Notes: generated by a model from the letters alone, not told the origin. 64,000 nucleotides of DNA from Halobiforma lacisalsi AJ5 (GCF_000226975.2 NZ_CP019285.1:3596001-3660000); one strand, 5' to 3'. Shown: positions 1 through 8,560, counted from the stretch's first letter. A program made the numbers and translations.

Positions 1-78
1 CCTCGGAATTCCAGCCGACGCTTCGAAAAACGGAAACGTTCTTCACGTTGGTTCGATGATATCACGAGGACCGGTGGG

Positions 79-594
79 ATGACGCTGCAACTGCAAAAAG
101 CGGACGAAAGCGACCTCGAGACGCTGGCCGAACTCTGGCGCGCGCTGGCCACGGATATGGTACAGTATTCCGACCTGAACGAACTGTCCGATGGCGCCGC
201 GAGCGAGGCCGTCGAGGAGGAGTTTCGCAACCAACTCGAGAGCGAGGACGTCACGAATTATCTGCTCCGGGAATCGAACTCGGAGTCGGAATCGGAGTCG
301 GAGTCGGAATCGAAATCAGGAACGACGGTCGGCTTCGTCACCCTCCGGAAGGGAACTCACCCCTCGAGGGAGTACTCGGAGTACCTCCGTATCGTGAACC
401 TGTTCGTGAAAGAGGGATACCGAAGCGAGGGCTACGGGTCGGCGGTCATCGACCGCGTCGAGGAGATGGGCCGGGAAAAGGGATGTGACCTCCTCAAGGT
501 ATCCTTCGAGATCGAAAACAGCGGTGCGCGCCGGTTCTACGCCGAGAACGGCTTCGAGGAGAAACAGATCGATTCCGTGTACCGGCTCGAGTGA
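79..594 (+). CDS. GNAT family N-acetyltransferase
   Basis: Predicted cytoplasmic acetyl-CoA-dependent N-acetyltransferase of 171 residues, the usual GNAT size. The acetyl-CoA binding loop is seen as RSEGYGSA (about residues 115-122), after the strand LRIVNLFVKEGY, and the C-terminal motif ENSGARRFYAENGF is typical of GNAT motif B. Substrate is unknown. An oddity is a Ser-Glu run (about residues 68-79) encoded by repeated TCGGAG/TCGGAA hexamers, lying in a loop before the core; it looks like repeat slippage. The ATG at 79 is chosen because N-terminal GNAT sequence (LETLAELWRALATDM) follows directly. It stands alone, convergent with the downstream MscS gene. Family assignment is firm, function open. 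Confidence 0.85.
   Translation: MTLQLQKADESDLETLAELWRALATDMVQYSDLNELSDGAASEAVEEEFRNQLESEDVTNYLLRESNSESESESESESKSGTTVGFVTLRKGTHPSREYSEYLRIVNLFVKEGYRSEGYGSAVIDRVEEMGREKGCDLLKVSFEIENSGARRFYAENGFEEKQIDSVYRLE
278..316 (+). repeat. TCGGAG/TCGGAA hexamer microsatellite in a GNAT gene
   Basis: A short in-frame run of alternating Ser (TCG) and Glu (GAG/GAA) codons inside the acetyltransferase gene. The low-complexity Ser-Glu run is in frame, so changes of copy number would lengthen or shorten a loop without breaking the protein. Confidence 0.7.
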
Positions 595-644
595 TCCACC
601 GATCCCCTCGAATTATCGCAGGGGAGGAGAGGGAACCGAACCGC

Positions 645-1550
645 CTACTCGGCCGCGCCGAGAACGCCCTGTTCGTTCGCGAGGTCGAGGCCGCCCTCGA
701 GAGTCCGGACGGGGTACGGGATGTCGATCCCTTCTTCGTCGAACCGCCGTTTCACCTCGGTCACGTACTCGCCCCTGATGCGGACGAAGTCGGCCCGCGA
801 GGGGTCCGCGATCCAGAACCGCGACTGAAGCCCGACGTCGGAGTCGCCGAGTTCGGTCAACCGCACGCTCGGCGCGGGATCGTCGAGGATATCCGGGTGG
901 CGTTCCGCCTCGTCGACGATGATCCGGCGCGCCTGATCGATGTCGTCGTCGTAACCGATGCCGAAGACGAACTTCATCCGGAGCTGGTCCGCCTCGACCG
1001 GGTTCTTGATGACGCTTTCAGTCAGTTGCGCGTTCGGCACCGTCAACAGTTCGTTGTCGAAGGTACGAACGCGAGTGACCCGGAGGCTGATGTCCTCGAC
1101 GACGCCCGAGTGGTCCTCCCACTCGATCCAGTCGCCGATCCGGAACGGCTTGTCGATGTAGATGAACACACCGGAGACGAAGTTCGAGATCGTACTCTGC
1201 ATCGCGAGGCCGACCGCCAGCGCGCCGGCCGCGGCGATGCCGGCCATCGAGACCAGGAAGTTGCCGAATCCAGCGAAGCCGAACGCGACCGCGACCGCGA
1301 GGAAGACGACCCCGAACGTGGCGAGTTTGAGCAGTGGCTTCTGCGCGTGGGCGTCGAGTTCGCGCGCCTCGAGCCCACGTCGAACGATCGGCAGGAGAAC
1401 GGCCTTTCCGATGCCGTAGACGACGACGAACGCGGCGACGAAGAGGATCAGTCCCTCGAGGCTATCGGCGATCGTCGCACCCATAAACTCCTCGAGTGCG
1501 CTGCCGATCGGGCCGAGTTCGTCGGCCGCCTGCGAGGGAGCCCCGGTCAT
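645..1550 (-). CDS. MscS-family mechanosensitive ion channel
   Basis: Membrane channel of the small-conductance mechanosensitive family, expected to release solutes on hypo-osmotic shock, which matters for a halophile. Of 301 residues, three hydrophobic segments occupy about 1-130. The pore-lining helix is glycine/alanine rich (AGIAAAGALAVGLAMQ), followed by the MscS beta domain with IDKPFRIGDWIEW and VPNAQL, both hallmark motifs. The C-terminal alpha/beta domain is complete. The start ATG overlaps the stop of the upstream YhbY gene by 4 nt, so the two are probably cotranscribed and translationally coupled. Not distinguishable from related MscS paralogues by sequence alone. Confidence 0.93.
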   Translation of the reverse strand: MTGAPSQAADELGPIGSALEEFMGATIADSLEGLILFVAAFVVVYGIGKAVLLPIVRRGLEARELDAHAQKPLLKLATFGVVFLAVAVAFGFAGFGNFLVSMAGIAAAGALAVGLAMQSTISNFVSGVFIYIDKPFRIGDWIEWEDHSGVVEDISLRVTRVRTFDNELLTVPNAQLTESVIKNPVEADQLRMKFVFGIGYDDDIDQARRIIVDEAERHPDILDDPAPSVRLTELGDSDVGLQSRFWIADPSRADFVRIRGEYVTEVKRRFDEEGIDIPYPVRTLEGGLDLANEQGVLGAAE

Positions 1551-1795
1551 CGATGCAACACCGCGGTGTGCCCGCGGGTCTCGACGAGTTCGGCTCCGAC
1601 CCGTTCGGCCAGGTCAGCCGCCTTCTCCTCGGTCGAACTCCCGGCCCGGGCGGCCCGGAGGAACTTCACCTTCACCAGCTTCCGGTCCGCGAGTTGGTCG
1701 TCCAGTTCGTCGACGACGGATTCGATACCGCTCTTGCCGACCCAGACGGTGACGTCGAGGTCGTGCGCTCGTTTCTTGAGTTCCTGTCTATCCAT
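1547..1795 (-). CDS. YhbY/CRM-domain RNA-binding protein
   Basis: Small (82 residue) protein made of one CRS1/YhbY (CRM) domain, an RNA-binding fold associated with ribosome assembly. The diagnostic WVGKSGI loop is at about residues 14-20, with the later VKVKFL strand and the C-terminal GHTAVLHR. The ATG at 1795 gives the usual haloarchaeal N-terminus (MDRQELKKRAHDLD). An upstream ATG at 1816 would add only seven residues. It is followed by mscS with a 4-nt overlap. Probable role is in large-subunit rRNA maturation, inferred from the family. Confidence 0.88.
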   Translation of the reverse strand: MDRQELKKRAHDLDVTVWVGKSGIESVVDELDDQLADRKLVKVKFLRAARAGSSTEEKAADLAERVGAELVETRGHTAVLHR

Positions 1796-2064
1796 ACCCT
1801 CGAGTAATGGAGTCAAGCCGTTTGAATCTTCGCGAACTGGACTGACGGCGGGCGGACGGCGGACCGACGCCGGACCGTCGGCGTTCGATACGTTCAGCCC
1901 GGGGACGGCTCCGTGACGGCCCGGTTACCACAGGTAGTCACACGGGCGGGGCCGTCGGCCGACAATACGGGAAGCACCCGAGTCGTGATCGTGGTTCCAC
2001 ACTCCATCGGGTCGCTACCCGGCGCTCTCGTGCTCTCACATCTCGCACTCTCGAGCCCACCTGC

Positions 2065-2343
2065 TCAGTCCTCGTACGGATACCGTGCCTGCTCACCACA
2101 GTCGCAGGTGATCACGACGTGGCCGTCCTGCAGCCTGACTCGAGCGTTCCGTCCGGGTCGGAGATAGGCGTCGCAAGCGTCGCAGGTGAACCGGCGGAAC
2201 GTCCGCGGGAGACTGAGGCGGTTGCGCTCCGCGACCCGTCGCGCGAGCCGGACGTAGTATCGCGCGCGCTCCTGCTCGCCCTCTGTCGCCGCCGCTCGAG
2301 CCAGGTCGTGCAGCCGTTCGATCCGTTCGGCGGCGACGCTCAT
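2065..2343 (-). CDS. rnp4: Ribonuclease P protein component 4 (Rpp21/Rpr2 family)
   Basis: Protein subunit of archaeal RNase P, which trims the 5' leader of tRNA precursors; it partners with Rpp29. The 92-residue protein has the N-terminal helical pair (IERLHDLARAAA, YVRLARRVAERNRL) followed by a zinc-ribbon-like segment with Cys pairs CDAC and CDC at about residues 57-60 and 82-84. The internal ATG at 2343 is chosen because the family starts here; the same reading frame stays open upstream only by chance. Its neighbours on both sides point toward it or away, so it appears monocistronic. Confidence 0.9.
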   Translation of the reverse strand: MSVAAERIERLHDLARAAATEGEQERARYYVRLARRVAERNRLSLPRTFRRFTCDACDAYLRPGRNARVRLQDGHVVITCDCGEQARYPYED

Positions 2344-2381
2344 GGCGTGTCGTTTCGTCGGTTCGCCTATTGATGTTGCGT

Positions 2382-2416
2382 TCGAGACTCGAGACTCGAG
2401 ACTCGAGGCTCGAGGC
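2382..2416. repeat. Five tandem 7-bp units TCGAGAC/TCGAGGC
   Basis: Directly repeated heptamers: three copies of TCGAGAC then two of TCGAGGC, 5' of the rnp4 start. Probably slippage of the CTCGAG-rich sequence common in this genome; no function seen. Confidence 0.75.
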
Positions 2417-2537
2417 TCCGCCCCCGAGACCGACGGGTGAAAACGGCGCCCGGCAGCCAGGAGCCAGTACCGCATAGTTACCGCAAGTAGGCCGGTCCGA
2501 CGGTCCGTAACCACAATCAATACCGGAATATCGTACA

Positions 2538-2551
2538 CAATACTGTTATAT
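2538..2551 (+). promoter_or_regulatory. Promoter-like element CAATACTGTTATAT, copy 1
   Basis: This AT-rich 14-mer lies about 44 nt before the first binding-protein start codon. An identical 14-mer precedes the second binding-protein gene (5561-5574). The TTATAT part resembles an archaeal TATA box, so this is likely the core promoter with a shared regulator or BRE element. Confidence 0.6.
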
Positions 2552-2581
2552 ATCAACGACGAAGAACCCCGAAGGAAGCGA

Positions 2582-4672
2582 ATGAATCGGAACGCCCTGC
2601 CCCCATCCTCGCCCTCCACCCTCCCCGACGAGCGCGTGAGTCGTCGCTCCGTGCTCGCCGCCGCGGCCGTCGCTGCAGTGCCGACGAGCGGCTGTGCCAC
2701 CCGCGTCCGCAGCGTCGTCGACGACGGCGGCCCGCAACTCTCGGTGACGCTCGGTACCGTCCCCACCGACGACGACCGCGGCGCGATCCGGATCGCCCGC
2801 CATCTCGAGTCGACCCTCGAGGCCGTCGGCATCGACGTGGCGCTGGACGTCCGACAGTCCTCGGAATTTCTCGAGGCAGTGTTGCTGGATCACGAGTTCG
2901 ACCTCTTCGTCGGTCGGTACCCCGTCGACGGTGGTCCCGATCTCGACCCCGACTTCCTCTACGGAGCGTTGCACTCGCAGTTCGCGACCGAGGCCGGTCG
3001 ACAGAACCCCTTCGGGGTCACTGACATGGCCCTCGACGAAGCCCTCGAGACCCAGCGTCGCGCCGACGGTCGGGAACGGCGGGCGGCCGTCGAGTCGGTA
3101 CTCGCCTACGTCGCCGAACGGAAGCCGTTCGAGCCGATCTGCCGGCCGATCGAGCACCGCCTCGTCCGACCCGAGTCGATCGACGGCTGGTCGGACGGCT
3201 GGCTCGGCACCGAACTCGACTATCTCGGTCTCGACTCCGCCAGTACCACGGGCGACGGCTCGACGGATCGCCTCCACGCGCTCCTCCTCGATTCTCGGCC
3301 GTCCCGGAACTGCAACCCCCTCTCGGTGACGATGCGAGACCGCGACGTAATCGTCGACCTCCTGTACGACTCGCTTGGCACGATCGATCGCGAAACCGGA
3401 ACGATCCGGCCGTGGCTCGCCGATCGGTGGGAGTGGGAATCCAAACCGGAACCGAACCGCGACGGAACCGACTCTCCTCGGCGGACGACCGCGAGGATCA
3501 CGCTCCGGGAGGATGCATACTTTCACGACGGCGAACCGATCACCGCCGCGGACGTCGCCTTCACGTACCGGTTTCTCGCCGACACCGCCCTCGGTAACGC
3601 CCCCGTCCCTTCCCCTGCACCGCGGTACCGGGGACGCGTCGCCGCGGTCGACGACGTCGAGGTTCGCAGCGAAACCGAACTGTCGATCACGGTCGATGCC
3701 GGTCCCGAGGTCGCAAACCGGATCGCGACGGTTCCGATCCTCCCGGAACACGTCTGGATCGAGCGGCTCGCCGAATACGGCGTCGATCCGGACCGCGGCC
3801 GCGAGGACGAGGCGGACACTACCCTCGACACCGATCCCGGGCTCGACCCGGGGTACGAATCAGAACCGGACGACGAGGAAGCTGCCGTCTCGGCCCCGCA
3901 GGGGCGCTGGGGCCCCGTCGCCGGCGACGTCGAACCGATCGGGAGCGGCCCGTACCGGCTCGCCGACCGGGCGGAGCGTGATTCCATCACGCTCGAGCGA
4001 TACGAGGGACACTTCGCGGTACCCTCGTTCCCGGACGAGAGCGCGGACCGCGACGGGAACACGACCGCGACTATAGACGAAGATGGGGCGAACGACGAAC
4101 CCCACGGACGGACGGAGAGCGACGGGAACGACGGGAACGACGGGAGCGACGAGGACGCGGCGCACTCTCGCACTCCCACAGCCTCGATCGACGAGTTGTA
4201 CTTCGACATCGACCCGAGCAGCGCGTCCGCGATCCAGCGAACCGTCGCCGGGGACGCCGATCTGACGGCGTCGATGCTCGAGGCCGACGCGCTCGATCGG
4301 ATTCCGGCGGTGGCCGACGCCGACGGCTCGGTGCGCCGCCTCGAGGCCCGCTCGCCGACGTTCTACTACCTCGGGTTCAACACGCGCCGGGGGCCGGTCG
4401 GCAACGTTCATTTCCGTCGTGCGGTCGCCCACCTGATAGACAAGGCCTGGATCGTCGACGACGTCTTCCACGGTGAGGCCGACCCGATCGTAACGCCCGT
4501 CGGAGAGGAGTGGCTCCCCGACTCGGAGCCCGATCTGACGTGGGATGGTACGGACCCGGTCGCCCCGTTCCCCGGCGAAGGGGGCGAACTCGACGTCGAG
4601 GCCGCTCGAGCGCTGTTCGAAGACCGCGGGTTCCAGTACGACGAAGACGGCCGCCTGCTGCGGCGGTACTGA
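2582..4672 (+). CDS. Family-5 extracellular solute-binding lipoprotein, circularly permuted
   Basis: Predicted peptide/nickel-type (SBP_bac_5) solute-binding protein of 696 residues, exported by Tat and lipid-anchored: RR at 21-22 and a lipobox ending TSGC with Cys38. Domain order is unusual. Residues ~52-215 look like the C-terminal part of a normal SBP (helix with EAVGIDV, FDLFVGRYP, LDEALETQRR, FEPIC). Residues ~228-690 look like the normal N-terminal and central part (RPWLADRWEW, then PITAADVAFTYRF near 318-330, PILPEHVW, IGSGPYRL, FYYLGFNTRRGP), ending at AARALFEDRGF, where an ordinary SBP would continue into the piece now at the N-terminus. An acidic low-complexity insert occupies about 495-530. 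No permease or ATPase genes are adjacent; a PAP2 gene follows 17 nt after the stop. The ligand is unknown. A close paralogue lies at 5613-7634. Confidence 0.85.
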   Translation: MNRNALPPSSPSTLPDERVSRRSVLAAAAVAAVPTSGCATRVRSVVDDGGPQLSVTLGTVPTDDDRGAIRIARHLESTLEAVGIDVALDVRQSSEFLEAVLLDHEFDLFVGRYPVDGGPDLDPDFLYGALHSQFATEAGRQNPFGVTDMALDEALETQRRADGRERRAAVESVLAYVAERKPFEPICRPIEHRLVRPESIDGWSDGWLGTELDYLGLDSASTTGDGSTDRLHALLLDSRPSRNCNPLSVTMRDRDVIVDLLYDSLGTIDRETGTIRPWLADRWEWESKPEPNRDGTDSPRRTTARITLREDAYFHDGEPITAADVAFTYRFLADTALGNAPVPSPAPRYRGRVAAVDDVEVRSETELSITVDAGPEVANRIATVPILPEHVWIERLAEYGVDPDRGREDEADTTLDTDPGLDPGYESEPDDEEAAVSAPQGRWGPVAGDVEPIGSGPYRLADRAERDSITLERYEGHFAVPSFPDESADRDGNTTATIDEDGANDEPHGRTESDGNDGNDGSDEDAAHSRTPTASIDELYFDIDPSSASAIQRTVAGDADLTASMLEADALDRIPAVADADGSVRRLEARSPTFYYLGFNTRRGPVGNVHFRRAVAHLIDKAWIVDDVFHGEADPIVTPVGEEWLPDSEPDLTWDGTDPVAPFPGEGGELDVEAARALFEDRGFQYDEDGRLLRRY

Positions 4673-4673
4673 C

Positions 4674-4679
4674 GGAGGT
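4674..4679 (+). promoter_or_regulatory. Shine-Dalgarno GGAGGT for the first PAP2 gene
   Basis: A consensus GGAGGT ends 10 nt before the ATG at 4690, overlapping the end of the binding-protein gene. It supports an internal operon gene start at 4690 over more upstream in-frame starts. Confidence 0.75.
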
Positions 4680-4689
4680 ACGTACGGAT

Positions 4690-5517
4690 ATGTTCACCGA
4701 GATGTTGCTCCGCGTCGTCGTCGCAGTGGGCTGTCTCCTGCCGCTCGCGCTGGTCGCGTTCGTCGGGCGGGAGCGTCTCGCCTCCTTCCGGCGGGAGTGG
4801 CGCCAACGGCTCCGGGAGAGCGCACCAGTCGTTGCGGTACTCGCCGTCGTTCTCGTCGTGAACCGGCTATTGCGATCCTCGGCCCCGCGTCTCTCCGACG
4901 AGGTTGGCGTCCACATGACCTCGACGCTCTACGACCTCGAGGGCGAGTTCGTCTTCGTCTTCCAGTCGATCGAGACGCCGGCACTGACGGCGTACTTCTC
5001 GGTCGTGTACGTCTACGGCTACACGTTCCTGCTCGTCTTCCCGATTCTCGCGTACGTCGCGCTGTCCGACACGGTCCGGTTACGGCGGCTCCTGGCGGCG
5101 TACGCGCTGAACTACGCGATCGGGCTGGCCTGTTACCTGGTCGTGATCGCGCTCGGCCCGCGCAACGTGATGCCCGAGGCGTTCGCCGAGACGATGCTGT
5201 ACAATTCTAACCCGGAGTATCAGCATCTCACGCGACAGGTCAACCGCTACACCAACGTCTTCCCCTCGCTGCATACCTCGCTTTCGGCGACGGTAGCGAT
5301 CTTCGCCTACCGGACGCGGTCGACGTACTCAGCGTGGTTTCCGGTCGCCGGCGTCCTCGCGGTCTCGGTCGCCATCTCGACGATGTACCTGGGAATGCAC
5401 TGGGCGACCGACGTCGTCGCCGGAATCGTCCTGGCGGCCGTCTCGGTCGTGCTCTCGGTGTCCCTCGTGGGTCGAGGGTGGGCGTCGACGCTTCGCGAGC
5501 GGGTCGGACTCGAGTGA
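4690..5517 (+). CDS. PAP2-family membrane phosphatase, copy 1
   Basis: Polytopic membrane protein of 275 residues related to type 2 phosphatidic acid phosphatases. About six hydrophobic segments are seen. PAP2 motif 2 appears as PSLHTS (about 196-201), and motif 3 as the MHWATDVVAG stretch near 236-245, with catalytic-type His and Asp. The first PAP2 motif (KX6RP) is weak; PRNVMPE may occupy its place, as in the inositol-phosphorylceramide-synthase-like subgroup. It likely acts on a phospholipid or isoprenoid phosphate at the outer membrane face. The gene is coupled to the upstream binding protein, and the same pairing recurs in copy 2, suggesting a joint role that is not known. Confidence 0.85.
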   Translation: MFTEMLLRVVVAVGCLLPLALVAFVGRERLASFRREWRQRLRESAPVVAVLAVVLVVNRLLRSSAPRLSDEVGVHMTSTLYDLEGEFVFVFQSIETPALTAYFSVVYVYGYTFLLVFPILAYVALSDTVRLRRLLAAYALNYAIGLACYLVVIALGPRNVMPEAFAETMLYNSNPEYQHLTRQVNRYTNVFPSLHTSLSATVAIFAYRTRSTYSAWFPVAGVLAVSVAISTMYLGMHWATDVVAGIVLAAVSVVLSVSLVGRGWASTLRERVGLE

Positions 5518-5560
5518 CGGCCGCGTTGCGTTCGAAAGCCAAAGACCGGCCGTTCCAGCG

Positions 5561-5574
5561 CAATACTGTTATAT
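5561..5574 (+). promoter_or_regulatory. Promoter-like element CAATACTGTTATAT, copy 2
   Basis: Identical 14-mer to the one upstream of the first binding-protein gene, here 52 nt before the ATG at 5613. Conservation of the element while the surrounding bases differ points to shared control of both modules. Confidence 0.6.
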
Positions 5575-5612
5575 CACCCCTGGCGAACAGAGACAAACGA
5601 ACGAGAGACGAG

Positions 5613-7634
5613 ATGCCAGAGCCCGCTCCCCCCTCCGCCGAGACGCCGCGTCGCGATGCCGAGAGCGACCGCCACGGCCGAGGTCCGACGACGAGCCGCC
5701 GCGCGATGCTCGCCGCGACCGGGCTGACGGCGGCGACGGCCGGCTGCGTTCGGGAAGTTCGCAACGCGGTCAACCGCGACGGAATCGACCACCTGTCGCT
5801 GACGATCACCACGCTGCCCGCCGACGGCGACCGCGAAAGCATCCAGCTCTCCCGAGCGATCCGGAACGCGCTCGAGGCGGTCGGCGTCGACGTCTCGATC
5901 GCGATGCGCTCCCACGAGGAGTTCCTGCGGGAGACGCTGATCAACCACGAGTTCGACGTGTACGTCGGCCGCTACCCGACCGGGACCGAGCCGTCCTACC
6001 TCTACGAGGCACTCCACTCGCGGTACGCCGACGAGGCGGGCTGGCAGAACCCGTTCGGGTTCACGAACCTCACGTTCGACGAGCGCCTCGAGCGCCAGCG
6101 CGACGCCGGCGACCGCGAGCGACGCGACGCCATCGCGGAGACGCTGTCGGCGTTCGCCGCCGAGCAGCCGTTCGTCCCGATCTGTGCGCCCCGGGAGTAC
6201 CGACTGGCGCGGACCGACCGCTTCGACGGCTGGGAGGATCGACACCCGGCGACTCCGCCGGGATATCTCGGACTCGAGGTTCTCGACCGGGAGAACGAGA
6301 GTGGAAACGACGACAGCCGACTCCGGGCCGTCCACACGGACGCCCGCCCCTCGCAGAACCTCAATCCGCTGTCGGCCGAATACCGAAACCGGGGGCTGTT
6401 CACCGGATTGCTATACGATACGCTCGCGGTCGATGCAGACCTGCTCGAGGATTCGGGACTCGAGTCAGACGGTGAGGACGGTGAGGATGGGGAGGACGGA
6501 GAGGACGGCGAGAACGCGGATGAGGAGGACGAGGGAGACGGGGGAACGACAGGAGACGAAAACCCGGACAGGGAGACCGATGCGGACGACGCCGATGCCA
6601 CGGGACCCGACCTCCGCCCCTGGCTCGCCGACTCCTGGACCCTCGAGGACGACGTACTGACGGTACGGCTCCGCGAGGACTGTCCGTTCCACGATGGACG
6701 ACAGGTAACCGCCGACGACGTCGCCTTCACCTACCGGTTCCTCTCGGATACGACCCTCGGCGACGACCGGGTTCCGACCCCGTCGCCGCGCCATCGCGGC
6801 CAGGTCGCCCCCGTCGAAGCGGTCGACGCGGCCGGCAACGACCACGAGGTCGAGTTCCGGTTCCGACGCTCGCTCGAGGACGCGAGCCCAGCGGTCGCCG
6901 CCGCGCTGACGGTCCCGATCCTGCCGGAACACGTCTGGCGAGAGCGGTCGGCGGCCGCCGACGTCACCGGCGTCCGCATCGCCGAAGGGGTCACCGAGGC
7001 GCTCGTCGTGGACAACGTCCCGCCGATCGGGAGCGGCCCCTTCGCGTTCGCCGACCGAACGGACCGGGAACACGTCACCCTCGAGCGCAACGACGACCAC
7101 TTCACGCTACGCGAGGGCGTCGATCTCCCCGCGCCGACCGCGTCCGAGATGCGGGTCGCCATCGACCCCCGGAGCACGTCGGCCGTCGAACTCGTTTCCG
7201 ACGACGACGCCGACGTCACCACGTCGACGCTCGAGAGCTACGTGCTCGACGACGTGATCGAGGCCGCCGCCGAGGCCGACGACCTCGAGGTGCTCGAGTC
7301 GCCGCCGCGATCGTTCTACCATCTGGGTTTCAACGCGCGTAAAGCGCCGTTCAGCAATCCCCGATTCCGGCGAACGGTGGCACGACTGATCGACAAGGCG
7401 TGGGTCGTCGACGAGGTGTTCGACGGCTACGCCCGGCCGATCACGGCGCCGCTCGTGGATCAGGAGTGGGTCCCGGACGACCTCGCCAGGGGCGCCGACG
7501 GGAACGGCGACCCCGCGACACCCTTCCTCGGACAGGACGGCGAAGTCGACGTCGAGGCTGCGCGGGCGGCGTTCGAGGCGGCAGGGTTCAGGTACGACGC
7601 GAACGGCCGACTCCGTACACGGGTGAGTCGGTAA
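5613..7634 (+). CDS. Family-5 extracellular solute-binding lipoprotein, circularly permuted (paralogue)
   Basis: 673-residue paralogue of the 2582-4672 protein. The Tat motif SRR lies at 28-30 and the lipobox ATAGC has Cys45, so it should be a lipid-anchored extracellular protein. The same permuted order is seen: an SBP C-terminal-like part (LEAVGVDV, FDVYVGRYP, ALHSRYADEAG, ERLERQRDAGDRERR, PFVPIC) sits at the N-terminus, then the SBP N-terminal part (NLNPLSAEYRNRGL, RPWLADSWTL, FHDGRQVTADDVAFTYRF), PILPEHVW, IGSGPFAF, FYHLGFNARKAPF, ending AARAAFEAAGF. A Glu-Asp-Gly repeat insert lies near residues 287-330. The ATG at 5613 is preferred over far upstream in-frame starts because the signal peptide begins shortly after. 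Its stop overlaps the next start by 1 nt. Confidence 0.85.
   Translation: MPEPAPPSAETPRRDAESDRHGRGPTTSRRAMLAATGLTAATAGCVREVRNAVNRDGIDHLSLTITTLPADGDRESIQLSRAIRNALEAVGVDVSIAMRSHEEFLRETLINHEFDVYVGRYPTGTEPSYLYEALHSRYADEAGWQNPFGFTNLTFDERLERQRDAGDRERRDAIAETLSAFAAEQPFVPICAPREYRLARTDRFDGWEDRHPATPPGYLGLEVLDRENESGNDDSRLRAVHTDARPSQNLNPLSAEYRNRGLFTGLLYDTLAVDADLLEDSGLESDGEDGEDGEDGEDGENADEEDEGDGGTTGDENPDRETDADDADATGPDLRPWLADSWTLEDDVLTVRLREDCPFHDGRQVTADDVAFTYRFLSDTTLGDDRVPTPSPRHRGQVAPVEAVDAAGNDHEVEFRFRRSLEDASPAVAAALTVPILPEHVWRERSAAADVTGVRIAEGVTEALVVDNVPPIGSGPFAFADRTDREHVTLERNDDHFTLREGVDLPAPTASEMRVAIDPRSTSAVELVSDDDADVTTSTLESYVLDDVIEAAAEADDLEVLESPPRSFYHLGFNARKAPFSNPRFRRTVARLIDKAWVVDEVFDGYARPITAPLVDQEWVPDDLARGADGNGDPATPFLGQDGEVDVEAARAAFEAAGFRYDANGRLRTRVSR
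6468..6520 (+). repeat. GACGG(T/A)GAGGA acidic coding repeat
   Basis: Imperfect 9-bp repeats encoding Glu-Asp-Gly units inside the second solute-binding protein. They lie in the linker after the LEDSGLESDG segment, where copy 1 has no such insert, so it is a recent lineage-specific expansion. Confidence 0.65.
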
Positions 7635-8560
7635 TGCTTCTCGAGGTCCTGCTTCGGCTCGTCGTCGTCGTCACCGTCATGCTGATCGCCGCGACGGCCG
7701 CCTTCGTCGGCCGCTACCGGCTCCGGGACACGCGCCTCGAGTGGCGCGAGCGCGTACAGGAGGCCGCACCGATCACGGTCGTTCTCGTAGCCGTATTGCT
7801 CGGGAACGGTGTTGCCAGACAGACGGTTCCGGACCTCTCGTGGATGATCGGCTGGGAACGGACGGGACAGATCGAGGCCCTCGAGGGGTCGTTCATCGTC
7901 TGGCTGCAGTCCCAGGCGACGCCGGAGTTAACGGCGTACTTTTCGTTCGTCTACATCTACGCCTACGTCTTCCTGCTCGTCTTCCCGATCGTTGCCTACT
8001 TCGCGCTCTCGAACACGCGCCCGCTCCGGGAGTTGCTGGCGGCCTACACGTTGAACTACACGCTCGGGCTGGTCTGTTACGTCTTCGTGATCGCCTACGG
8101 GCCGCGAAACATGATGCCGGAACTGGTCGATGCCCTCCTGTACGACACGTACCCGCGATACCAGCACCTCACGCGGCAGGTCAACCGCAACACGAACGTC
8201 TTCCCTTCGTTGCACACATCGCTGGCGACGACCGTCGCCTTCCTGGCGTACCGAACACGGGAGATCTATCCGAAGTGGGCCCTCGTCGCCCTCTGGGTCG
8301 CGCTCTCGGTCGCCGTGTCGACGATGTACCTGGGGATCCACTGGGCGATCGACGTCCTCGCGGGCGTCGCACTCGCCTACGTGAGCGTCACCCTCTCCGG
8401 GTTGCTGGTCGGGCAGTGGTCGGTCCGAAACTGGCTCGAGAGCCGGGTTCCGCCCCAGTCCGAACCGAGCGGACACTCGGGAAAGAGGCCACGAGAGACG
8501 CGGGACCCCGAGCGCGACCGCGCCGTCGAACCGACCGACTCGAGCGGCGAGGAAGGGTAA
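7634..8560 (+). CDS. PAP2-family membrane phosphatase, copy 2
   Basis: 308-residue paralogue of the 4690-5517 protein, with the same topology. Motif 2 is PSLHTS and motif 3 is the IHWAIDVLAG stretch; RQVNRNTNVF before motif 2 matches RQVNRYTNVF of copy 1. The C-terminus carries a longer hydrophilic tail (about 275-308), rich in Pro, Arg and Glu. Its ATG overlaps the TAA of the binding-protein gene by one base, so translation is probably coupled. The repeated pairing of a permuted binding protein and a PAP2 phosphatase suggests the two act on the same envelope substrate; this is inference. Confidence 0.85.
   Translation: MLLEVLLRLVVVVTVMLIAATAAFVGRYRLRDTRLEWRERVQEAAPITVVLVAVLLGNGVARQTVPDLSWMIGWERTGQIEALEGSFIVWLQSQATPELTAYFSFVYIYAYVFLLVFPIVAYFALSNTRPLRELLAAYTLNYTLGLVCYVFVIAYGPRNMMPELVDALLYDTYPRYQHLTRQVNRNTNVFPSLHTSLATTVAFLAYRTREIYPKWALVALWVALSVAVSTMYLGIHWAIDVLAGVALAYVSVTLSGLLVGQWSVRNWLESRVPPQSEPSGHSGKRPRETRDPERDRAVEPTDSSGEEG

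Noticed and set aside
591-1916. Long 441-codon plus-strand open frame
   Set aside because: Antisense to MscS and YhbY; residue composition is low-complexity and no family resemblance is seen. High GC in haloarchaea leaves long shadow frames.
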